38,496 nt of DNA from NCBI GenBank assembly GCA_022843845.1, contig JALHMW010000037.1:1-38496 (forward strand), written 5' to 3'. Positions 33,226 to 38,496 of this stretch are shown here, piece by piece. The translations under genes were made by a program, and so were the position numbers. The notes under the pieces were generated by a model. The model searched no databases, was not told where the DNA came from, and saw nothing but the letters and a program-made list of their open reading frames with translations. Origin of the DNA: Archangium sp. (lineage in GTDB: Bacteria > Myxococcota > Myxococcia > Myxococcales > Myxococcaceae). The first letter of the stretch is position 1. Every line of letters starts with the position of its first letter.

Positions 33226-33983
33226 CAGACCCTGGCCCCGGCCGGCGCTTCAGCCGGTGCTTCGCCCAGCGACAAGGCGTGGGCCACCGCGTCTTTCGCG
33301 CTCTCTCTCGCGAGCACCTTGCCGTCCGCCAGCCGGATCACCGCGTTCGCGTGCTGCATGACCTTGTGGTCGTGCGTCGAGAAGATGAACGTGGTGCCCT
33401 TCTTCTGGTTGAGCTCCTTCATCAGGTCGATGATCTGATTGCCCGTCGCCGAGTCGAGGTTGGCCGTGGGCTCGTCAGCGAGCACGAGGAGTGGATCGGT
33501 CACCAGCGCGCGCGCGACGGCCACGCGCTGGCGCTGACCGCCCGACAGCTCACTGGGCCGGTGCTTGGCGTGCGTGTGGAGCCCGACCTGCTCGAGCAGG
33601 TTCATCACCCGGTCACGTCGCTCCTTCGAGCCGAGCTTGCGCTGGAGGAGCAGGGGGAACTCCACGTTCTGAAACACGTTCAGGACGGCGACGAGGTTGA
33701 AGGACTGGAAGATGAAGCCGATGGTGTTGAGCCGCAGGTCCGTCAGCTCGCGCTCGGTGAGCTTTGCGGTGTCCTTACCGGCGACCTCGACGACCCCACG
33801 GGTGGCCGTGTCGACGCAGCCGATCAGGTTCAGCAGCGTCGTCTTGCCGGAGCCTGACGGGCCTGCGATCGACAGGAACTCGCCCTTCATGACCTCGAGC
33901 GAGACTCCACGAAGTGCCTGCACGACCGTGGTGCCAAGCTCGTACTCCTTCACCACGTCGCGGATGGAGACAATCGAGTTCAT
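33225..33983 (-). CDS. LolD/MacB-type ABC transporter ATP-binding protein
   Basis: A 252-residue ABC ATPase with Walker A GPSGSGKT (41-48), Q-loop FIFQSFNLVAVLNV, signature LSGGQRQR, Walker B LLVLADEPTANLDS and H-loop FSTHDHKV. The sequence ADEPTANLDS and the QSFNL stretch place it in the LolD/MacB/FtsE group, which drives mechanotransmission permeases rather than import. The ATG at 33983 is chosen because it begins the family N-terminus (MNSIVSIRDVVKEYELG); an open frame extends upstream through the divergent promoter region. It is first in a five-gene operon with overlaps or gaps of 10 bases or less. A short tail rich in Ala/Pro/Glu follows the core. Confidence 0.94.
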   Translation of the reverse strand: MNSIVSIRDVVKEYELGTTVVQALRGVSLEVMKGEFLSIAGPSGSGKTTLLNLIGCVDTATRGVVEVAGKDTAKLTERELTDLRLNTIGFIFQSFNLVAVLNVFQNVEFPLLLQRKLGSKERRDRVMNLLEQVGLHTHAKHRPSELSGGQRQRVAVARALVTDPLLVLADEPTANLDSATGNQIIDLMKELNQKKGTTFIFSTHDHKVMQHANAVIRLADGKVLARESAKDAVAHALSLGEAPAEAPAGARV

Positions 33984-33998
33984 GCGTCGTTCCGTAGC

Positions 33999-34014
33999 GC
34001 AGCCGGTTGGCTGC
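33999..34014. promoter_or_regulatory. Perfect hairpin in the leader of the Lol-like operon
   Basis: GCAGCC (33999-34004) and GGCTGC (34009-34014) form a 6-bp stem with a 4-base loop, 16-31 bases upstream of the ATPase start codon on the minus strand. It lies in the 136-base divergent region shared with the HEAT-repeat gene. It could be an operator or an mRNA leader hairpin; there is no T-tract, so a terminator is unlikely. No convincing -35/-10 pair was found in this region. Confidence 0.35.
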
Positions 34015-34119
34015 CGCATGAAGAAACCTGAAGAGTCCCGCGAAGAATCGAGAAGCAAAGTCGCTCGTTGATGGGCCCCTCCGATTCCTCTAGCGTTCAC
34101 GCGTCTTTGGGAGGGCGCC

Positions 34120-34926
34120 ATGTCACTCGATGAAGAAGCCATCGCCGAGAAGCTCGCTGAGCTCGAGCCTGCGTGGGCCGGTCGGCCCAATGTGTTCACG
34201 CGCGAGATCGCGGCCAACGATGTCGAGTCGATCTCGGCCCGACTCGGCGACAGCCTCCCTGCGATCCGCGGAGATGCAGCGGAAGCGCTCGGTCAGCTCA
34301 AGTCCGTCGCGGCACTTCCGAAGCTCAAGGCGATGCTGCAAGACGCCGATCCGAGCGCCCGCCGCTCGGCCGCCATCGCGCTGGCCTCGCTTGGAAACGA
34401 AGAGATCGCGAAGGAGTTCGTGAAGAACCTCGTCGACGCCAGCGCGAAGGTCGTCGCTGGCGCCGCGATGGCGCTCGGCCTCGCTCGCTACAAGGCGGCC
34501 GTTCCGTATCTCCTGAAGGCGTACCGCACCGAGCACCCTCGCGTGGCTGCGGCGGTCGCCATCGCGCTCGGCCAGCTCGGTGATCGCCAGGCCGTTCCCT
34601 GGTTGGTGACCGCGATGAAGACGGGCCTCGCGCCTGTCGAAGCCGCCGCCGCGCTTGGAGAGCTGCGCGACCCGGCCGCGACGCGCCCGCTGTGTGACGC
34701 CCTTGGCCACGAGCTGCCTGCGCTTCGGGCCGCAGCCGCACGCTCACTGGGCCGCCTCGCCCAGGCCGGGAGCATCGACTTCGTCCTCAAGGACCAGGCG
34801 CTCGCGTCGCTCCACAAGCTCATCGCCGACGCCGACGAACGAGTCCGGTTCTGCGCCGCGCTCGCGCTGGCAGGGTTCGGAGACCCCGTCGGCAAGAAAC
34901 AGCTCACCCACCTCCTCGCCACCTGA
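34120..34926 (+). CDS. HEAT-repeat protein
   Basis: A 268-residue cytoplasmic protein made of about seven HEAT/PBS-lyase-like helical pairs of roughly 31 residues, for example AIRGDAAEALGQLKSVAALP, SARRSAAIALASLGNEEIAK, RVAAAVAIALGQLGDRQAVP and ALRAAAARSLGRLAQAG. Such solenoids bind other proteins. GGGAGGG lies just before the ATG. It is the first gene of the plus-strand secretion-like cluster and is divergent from the Lol-like operon. A role as a scaffold or regulator for the cluster is suggested by position only. Confidence 0.9.
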   Translation: MSLDEEAIAEKLAELEPAWAGRPNVFTREIAANDVESISARLGDSLPAIRGDAAEALGQLKSVAALPKLKAMLQDADPSARRSAAIALASLGNEEIAKEFVKNLVDASAKVVAGAAMALGLARYKAAVPYLLKAYRTEHPRVAAAVAIALGQLGDRQAVPWLVTAMKTGLAPVEAAAALGELRDPAATRPLCDALGHELPALRAAAARSLGRLAQAGSIDFVLKDQALASLHKLIADADERVRFCAALALAGFGDPVGKKQLTHLLAT

Positions 34927-34946
34927 TTCACCCCGGAGACTCACCC

Positions 34947-35213
34947 ATGGCCGCCCGCCGCAACGAAGAACCCGCCCGTCAGCCGATGCCCCAACCGGAG
35001 TACCCCGTCATCGCGACCTTCGTCGACGTTGCCCAGAAGGCCGACGTCGAGGCCCTGTTTGGCGACATCCGTGAAGGCCTTGCCGGTCTCAAAGGGCCGA
35101 AGGCAGAACAGGCCAGGAAAGTCTCCAAAGCCATCGAGCGCACCGAGGAGTTGATGTCTCACCTGCTGCAAGTGCGCGAAAAGATTGCATCAGACCGCAA
35201 GGGGAAGCGCTGA
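34947..35213 (+). CDS. Small helical protein of the secretion-like cluster
   Basis: An 88-residue protein with a Pro/Arg/Glu-rich N-terminus (residues 1-18) and a helical, charged remainder (VDVAQKADVEALFGDIREG, ARKVSKAIERTEELMSHLLQ). CCGGAG lies at proper distance before the ATG. No family is recognised. Small helical proteins next to needle-type genes are often chaperones (YscE/YscG types), which is possible here but not shown. It lies 20 bases after the HEAT gene and 118 bases before the needle-like gene. Confidence 0.75.
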   Translation: MAARRNEEPARQPMPQPEYPVIATFVDVAQKADVEALFGDIREGLAGLKGPKAEQARKVSKAIERTEELMSHLLQVREKIASDRKGKR

Positions 35214-35331
35214 AGGGCAGGGGCTCGCAACTCACGATGCGATTGTTCGAAAATGAGAGCACAGGGCAGCGCTGGCAGGTGCTGGCGGAAACGAGACCCT
35301 GACACATCACGCAGTCCCAGGAGGATTCCCC

Positions 35332-35862
35332 ATGGCTCTCAACCGCATTGACCCGACCCCCACTCGTATCTCCACCAACTTCACCGTCTCGAAGCAGTCG
35401 CAGGGCGTCGACTTCGGCCAGCGCATGCAGGCCGGCCTCGCCAACGCTGGCGGGGCGCTCGCTTCAGGCGTCGGTCTGCTCGGCAACGCCGTTCCCGGCG
35501 CCGGCATCGTCTCGGCCGCCATCTCGTCGGTCTCCAACCACATCGGCGGCCCGTCGTCGGGCGCCTACGCCTCGACCGGTATGGTCAACGTCAGCGGCGG
35601 CACGGGCATCAACACGACGGTCGGTGGTGGCGGCGGCTCGATCATCTCGGGCGGCGGCGCCGCTCCGAACTTCGGCGCTGGCGTCTCGTCGAACGACGTC
35701 GGCATGGGCAACCAGGCCATCTCGGGCATGAGCGGCGAGATGAGCAACATGCTCAAGCTGCAGTACCAGATGCAGCGCGAGAACATGACCTACACCTCGA
35801 TCTCGAACGTCATGAAGGGCAAGCACGACACTGTGAAGAACACCATTCAGAACGCCCGCTAA
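35332..35862 (+). CDS. Putative T3SS needle-like protein with Gly-rich N-terminal extension
   Basis: A 176-residue protein without signal peptide. The last 40 residues (MLKLQYQMQRENMTYTSISN, then VMKGKHDTVKNTIQNAR) resemble the C-terminal helix of type III needle subunits (YscF/MxiH/PrgI): a Tyr-x-x-x-Ser-Asn, a lysine, an Asp and an Ile-x-Asn-x-Arg end at the usual spacing. The N-terminal 130 residues are unlike a needle protein, being Gly/Ser/Ala-rich with a run of five glycines near 100. Known needle subunits have only about 80-90 residues. AGGAGG at ideal spacing suggests strong translation, and a strong terminator follows, as expected for an abundant structural protein. The assignment rests on a short segment and is moderate. 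Confidence 0.65.
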   Translation: MALNRIDPTPTRISTNFTVSKQSQGVDFGQRMQAGLANAGGALASGVGLLGNAVPGAGIVSAAISSVSNHIGGPSSGAYASTGMVNVSGGTGINTTVGGGGGSIISGGGAAPNFGAGVSSNDVGMGNQAISGMSGEMSNMLKLQYQMQRENMTYTSISNVMKGKHDTVKNTIQNAR

Positions 35863-35891
35863 GCGGCGTTTTCTGAAGCAGTGCTCACCGA

Positions 35892-35917
35892 GGGCGACCG
35901 GAAACGGTCGCCCTTTG
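35892..35917 (+). terminator. Rho-independent terminator after needle-like gene
   Basis: GGGCGACCG (35892-35900) and CGGTCGCCC (35905-35913) form a perfect 9-bp stem closed by a GAAA tetraloop, followed by TTTGTGCT. The U-tract is short, so partial readthrough into the TPR gene 47 bases later is likely. Confidence 0.85.
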
Positions 35918-35963
35918 TGCTATTCAGGGGCCTCGGTTCCTCACTCGAAAGGACAGCGCCCTC

Positions 35964-36656
35964 ATGGCCGAGACGAAGTCAGACATCGCCGGCAGCATTC
36001 TTCCCGTCTCCAAGCATCAGGCGATGCTCATGCTCGAGTCGGTGTACCTGTGGATGGATCTCGGCAAGTTCGATCACGCGCGCGAGGTCGCCAATGGTGC
36101 GGCCGCGCTGATGCCGAAGACCAAGCAGGTGCAGTTCGCGCTCGGCACCATCGAGTTCAACCAGCAGAAGTACGACAAGGCGCTCCAGGCCTTCCGCGCG
36201 GCACAGCGGCTCGACCCGAAGAGCGCGCTCGCGCGAGCGCACTGCGCCGAGGCGCTCATCTTCATGACGAAGACGGGCGAGGCGCTCAAAGAACTGCAGA
36301 GCGCCCGCGATCTCGAAGACGACGGTGGTGTTCCCGAGTTCGCCTATCGCCTCACGGTGTTCGCGGGCATCGGCGAGGTCGAGCGCGCGCTGAAAGAGAC
36401 CAACGACAAGAAGCGCGCTGAACGTTTCGAGCTGGCGATCAAGGCGTATCAGCTCGCCTCGAAGTTCGAGCCCGATCGCGCAGAGCCCCGCATTCGTCTG
36501 GGTGAGGTTTACGTCCTGACCGGGAAGAACGCCGAGGCGAAGGCTGCGGTCGATGCAGGTCTCAAGCTGTCCCCGAGTGAGGAAGAGAAGGCACTTGCGG
36601 ACAAGCTGCTCGAGATCGCTGGCGGCAAGGTGAAGGAAGCCCCGAAGAAGCGGTAG
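35964..36656 (+). CDS. Tetratricopeptide-repeat protein (SycD/LcrH-like chaperone candidate)
   Basis: A 230-residue cytoplasmic protein with at least three TPR units, e.g. KQVQFALGTIEFNQQKYDKA followed by LQAFRAAQRLDPKSA (residues about 54-88), and PRIRLGEVYVLTGKNAEAKA near 178-197. The N-terminal 50 residues are helical (HQAMLMLESVYLWMDLGKFD), as in class II type III chaperones (SycD, LcrH, IpgC) and YscG, although those are shorter (about 160 and 115 residues). AAAGGA precedes the ATG. Lying between needle-like and rod-like genes, a chaperone function for one of them is plausible; this is inference. A general TPR scaffold is the alternative. Confidence 0.82.
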   Translation: MAETKSDIAGSILPVSKHQAMLMLESVYLWMDLGKFDHAREVANGAAALMPKTKQVQFALGTIEFNQQKYDKALQAFRAAQRLDPKSALARAHCAEALIFMTKTGEALKELQSARDLEDDGGVPEFAYRLTVFAGIGEVERALKETNDKKRAERFELAIKAYQLASKFEPDRAEPRIRLGEVYVLTGKNAEAKAAVDAGLKLSPSEEEKALADKLLEIAGGKVKEAPKKR

Positions 36657-36678
36657 CCTTCTTCGAAGCGAGGAGCAC

Positions 36679-37089
36679 ATGTCCGTTCGTGGCGTTGGTC
36701 GTGGTGGCAAAGCAGGTGGCGCAGGTCGTGCGGGCGCTGCCGGCGGCGCGAGCGGACCTGCCAAGGCTGGCGGCGCGTTCGGCTCGAAGGTCGATCGAAC
36801 CGAGTCGCTGGCCGCCCCGTCCGGGCTGGTCGGCTCCTCGAACGTCGGCGCGACCGCGGCGACCAACTCGGTCGTCGCGCAGGCGCTGGACATCGCCCGG
36901 CAGATGAAGACCGGGCAGATCAAGAGTCGCGATGAGGCGACCAAGAAGCTCGTGCAGGACATCTTGCGAGACAAGGTCCGCACCCAGTCCAAACACCTCA
37001 CCGAGAAGATCGTCGAGCAGCTCAAAGACGATCCCCGCCTGGCCCAGACGCTCGAGCGTCTGTGGACCAAGGCAGAGCAAGAGGAGTAA
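36679..37089 (+). CDS. Small protein with FlgM-like C-terminus, candidate anti-sigma factor
   Basis: A 136-residue protein. Residues 1-60 are a disordered Gly/Ala/Arg/Ser region. Residues 64-95 (SVVAQALDIARQMKTGQIKS, then RDEATKKLVQDIL) have the same order as the C-terminal FlgM motif: helix, then K-x-G-x-(I/Y)-x-x-x-x-x-A-x-x-L-(V/L). The last 40 residues form further helices. FlgM is the secreted anti-sigma of FliA. Here the next gene, 7 bases away, is a FliA-type sigma factor, which supports the idea. GAGGAG lies just before the ATG. Similarity is by eye and short; a structural or effector protein remains possible. Confidence 0.6.
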   Translation: MSVRGVGRGGKAGGAGRAGAAGGASGPAKAGGAFGSKVDRTESLAAPSGLVGSSNVGATAATNSVVAQALDIARQMKTGQIKSRDEATKKLVQDILRDKVRTQSKHLTEKIVEQLKDDPRLAQTLERLWTKAEQEE

Positions 37090-37096
37090 CCGCCCT

Positions 37097-37975
37097 TTGC
37101 CTCTCGCGGAACCAAAGGCGCAGATCCTGGAGAAGTACGGCGCCTACGTTCGGTCGCTGGCGGCCCAGGTGCGCAAGCAATTCAACTCCCAGTTCGAGAT
37201 GGAGGAGCTGGTCGCATGGGGCCAGGTCGGCCTGCTCGAGGCTGCAGAGCGCTTCGACGCACGGGTCGGCGCGAACTTTCTGACGTTTGCGCACTACCGA
37301 ATCAAGGGCGCGATCTACGACGGCCTGCGCAAGATGGGTGTGTTGAAGGGCGGCGCGGCCGGCGGTGAGCGGGCGAACGCCTACCTCGGCAACCTCTCCG
37401 ATCGTGAAGGCGGGGGCGGGGGCTTCGAAGATGAGGTGGAGCGCATCTCGAGCGCTGTCACGGGCCTCGCGATGGTGTTCGGCACCAGCCTCGACGGCGC
37501 TGATGCGATGCAGATGTCAGATGATGTGCTCCCTGCCGACGAGCGCATTCAGCTGGAGCAGATGCGGCGTCGGGTGCGCTCAGCCATCGAGAAGCTCCCG
37601 GAAAAAGAGCGGAAACTGCTCCAGGGCTACTATTTTCAGAACAAGACCCTCGAAGAGGCTGGCGCCGAGATTGGCCAGTCGAAGAGCTGGGCCAGTCGCC
37701 TCCACGCACGGGCGGTTGAACGACTGAAGCAACTTCTCGAAGATGAAGACGACAACGAACCTGTAGACGTCCTGAGGAGGCAACACCATGGCGGGTCCAC
37801 TGGCAGGAATCTCGGCGGCGCAAATCGCCCAGCAGAAGCTTCCCCAGCAGCAGGTGTCGCAGCAGGCCAAGGCGGGGCCAAGCTCGTTCGACAAGGCGAT
37901 GAAGAGCCAGGGCGTCGACCAGGGGCAGAAGCCCCAACAGGTCCAGGCCACTCAGCAGGTCCAGCACGCCGATAA
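37097..37975 (+). CDS. FliA-type sigma-70 family factor with C-terminal tail overlapping next gene
   Basis: A sigma factor without region 1, using a TTG start 7 bases after the previous stop with GAGGAG upstream. Region 2 is at residues 35-80 (ELVAWGQVGLLEAAERFDAR, TFAHYRIKGAIYDGLRKMG). Region 4 is at 162-214 (LPEKERKLLQGYYFQNKTLE, EIGQSKSWASRLHARAVERL). A Gly-rich stretch (residues about 84-110) occurs between regions 2 and 3, and region 3 is weak. The domain is complete by residue 216, close to the usual FliA length, but the frame stays open for another 76 residues of Gly/Ala/Pro/Arg-rich composition and ends inside the rod-like gene (188-base overlap). The tail is probably not conserved. 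It likely directs transcription of this secretion cluster. Confidence 0.88.
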   Translation: MPLAEPKAQILEKYGAYVRSLAAQVRKQFNSQFEMEELVAWGQVGLLEAAERFDARVGANFLTFAHYRIKGAIYDGLRKMGVLKGGAAGGERANAYLGNLSDREGGGGGFEDEVERISSAVTGLAMVFGTSLDGADAMQMSDDVLPADERIQLEQMRRRVRSAIEKLPEKERKLLQGYYFQNKTLEEAGAEIGQSKSWASRLHARAVERLKQLLEDEDDNEPVDVLRRQHHGGSTGRNLGGANRPAEASPAAGVAAGQGGAKLVRQGDEEPGRRPGAEAPTGPGHSAGPARR

Positions 37976-38312
37976 GGCGCGGCAGGTCGAGCAGGCCGGC
38001 AAGATCGAAAAGTCGAGCCTGAACAAGGTCTCCGACAAGATGACCTCGAAGGGCATGGATCCCGTCGCCCAGAAGTCCGAGGTCAACAAGGGTACGGGCC
38101 TGCTCAAGGGCCTCGTGGCCAACATGGAGAAGGGCCAGGCCTCGATCGACAAGCTCATCAACGGCGGGCTCACCGGCGCCAACTTCTCGAACACCCAGAT
38201 GCTCTCGATGCAGGCCGGCATGTACAAGTACACGCAGGAGCTCGAGCTCGTCGGCAAGGTCGTCGAGAAGGCCACCAGCGGCCTGAAGGACACGCTCAAG
38301 ACGCAGGTCTGA
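37788..38312 (+). CDS. Putative T3SS inner-rod-like protein (YscI/PrgJ type)
   Basis: A 174-residue protein without signal peptide. The first 75 residues are Gln/Ala/Lys-rich and low in complexity (QQVSQQAKAGPSS, QKPQQVQATQQVQHADK). The C-terminal 50 residues (FSNTQMLSMQAGMYKYTQEL and ELVGKVVEKATSGLKDTLK) match the pattern of inner-rod proteins of non-flagellar type III systems (YscI/PrgJ/HrpB): a Met/Gln helix, then Y-x-x-E-L-E-L-V-x-K-V-V-x-K-A-T. Length exceeds typical YscI (about 115). AGGAGG precedes the ATG, and two stops in this frame (TAG 37764, TGA 37773) lie just before it, so the start is secure. The gene ends 33 bases before a strong terminator. Confidence 0.75.
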   Translation: MAGPLAGISAAQIAQQKLPQQQVSQQAKAGPSSFDKAMKSQGVDQGQKPQQVQATQQVQHADKARQVEQAGKIEKSSLNKVSDKMTSKGMDPVAQKSEVNKGTGLLKGLVANMEKGQASIDKLINGGLTGANFSNTQMLSMQAGMYKYTQELELVGKVVEKATSGLKDTLKTQV

Positions 38313-38345
38313 GCAGCACGTCCCAGTCGCGCAGCTGGTCGTGAA

Positions 38346-38376
38346 GGGCAGTCACCCCGCGGTGGCTGCCCTTTTT
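38346..38376 (+). terminator. Rho-independent terminator of the secretion-like cluster
   Basis: GGGCAG (38346-38351) and CTGCCC (38366-38371) pair, and the stem extends inward through CACC/GGTG (38353-38356 with 38361-38364). One unpaired base on each side (T38352, G38365) is tolerated. The stem is followed by TTTTT at 38372-38376. This is a classic intrinsic terminator for the rod-like gene transcript. Confidence 0.9.
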
Positions 38377-38380
38377 CCTT

Positions 38381-38496
38381 GTGTGCCCAGCACGGGCGTG
38401 GACAGGAGGTGGAAGTCCTCTCGGAAGCAGGTCGAAGCGACCGACACGAACCGCAAGGTGACAAGCCGGGAAACCGGTCCACGCGTGAGTGTGGCG
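38381..38496 (+). mobile_element. Group II intron 5' end (class C-like), truncated by window edge
   Basis: From 38381 the sequence reads GTGTGCCCAGCACGGGCGTG, very close to the 5' start of class C group II introns (GTGTG, then a GCCC/GGGC stem with a GCA loop). Further domain I landmarks follow in order: GGTGGAAGTCCTCT (38408-38421), a GTCG-AAG-CGAC hairpin, AACCGCAAGGTGACA, and CCGG-GAAA-CCGG (38466-38477), a stem closed by a GNRA tetraloop. It begins four bases after the T-tract of a terminator, the insertion preference known for class C introns. The reverse transcriptase/maturase would be to the right and is not visible. No protein-coding frame explains these bases. Confidence 0.85.

Noticed and set aside
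35214..35331. Possible sigma-54 promoter (TGGCAGG...TGGC) upstream of the needle-like gene
   Set aside because: The distance between the GG and GC elements is one base short of the consensus and the -12 box is TGGC, not TTGC; not enough to call.

Overview
The window is high-GC DNA, densely coded on both strands, with no intergenic gap above about 140 bases. The gene content points to Myxococcota: a Hanks-type kinase with a polytopic membrane tail, many small lipoproteins, paired ArsA-like ATPases, several vWA proteins and a non-flagellar type III secretion-like cluster. This assignment comes from gene content and base composition only; there is no rRNA here. No tRNA or CRISPR array was seen.

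Left part (1-9328). A minus-strand group runs FKBP isomerase, then a RamB/PrpR-type XRE regulator, then three putative lipoproteins; the last has a GGNAA pentapeptide repeat and leaves the window. Next come two single-domain ArsA/GET3-like ATPases flanking an SDR oxidoreductase, a histidine phosphatase, serC and a secreted chalcone-isomerase-like protein.

Middle (9431-22036). Secreted vWA and TonB-like proteins are followed by a compact minus-strand block: an osmoprotectant-type ABC ATPase, a substrate-binding/permease fusion, a vWA protein with a possible TROVE (Ro60)-like N-terminus, an unrecognised coiled-coil protein and a JAMM (JAB) metalloprotease. The junctions are overlapping or very short, so this may be one transcript. 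Opposite it lies a plus-strand housekeeping run: selD, a zinc-ribbon thioredoxin, an N-acetylmuramoyl-L-alanine amidase, rph and rdgB. It ends convergently on rnhB and a small lipoprotein.

Right part (22153-38496). A SWIM-SNF2 helicase converges on a membrane Ser/Thr kinase. A five-gene LolCDE-like operon follows: ATPase, two FtsX-type permeases, a LolA-like periplasmic protein and a predicted beta-barrel. Together they could form an inner- to outer-membrane lipid or lipoprotein route. Diverging from it is a cluster that looks type III secretion-related: HEAT protein, small helical protein, needle-like protein, TPR protein, FlgM-like small protein, FliA-type sigma factor and YscI-like rod protein. 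The cluster ends in a rho-independent terminator. Four bases after its T-tract begins what looks like the 5' end of a class C group II intron, cut by the window edge.

The observations I rate highest are the vWA/coiled-coil/JAB operon, the sigma and putative anti-sigma pair inside a secretion cluster, and the terminator-associated intron.
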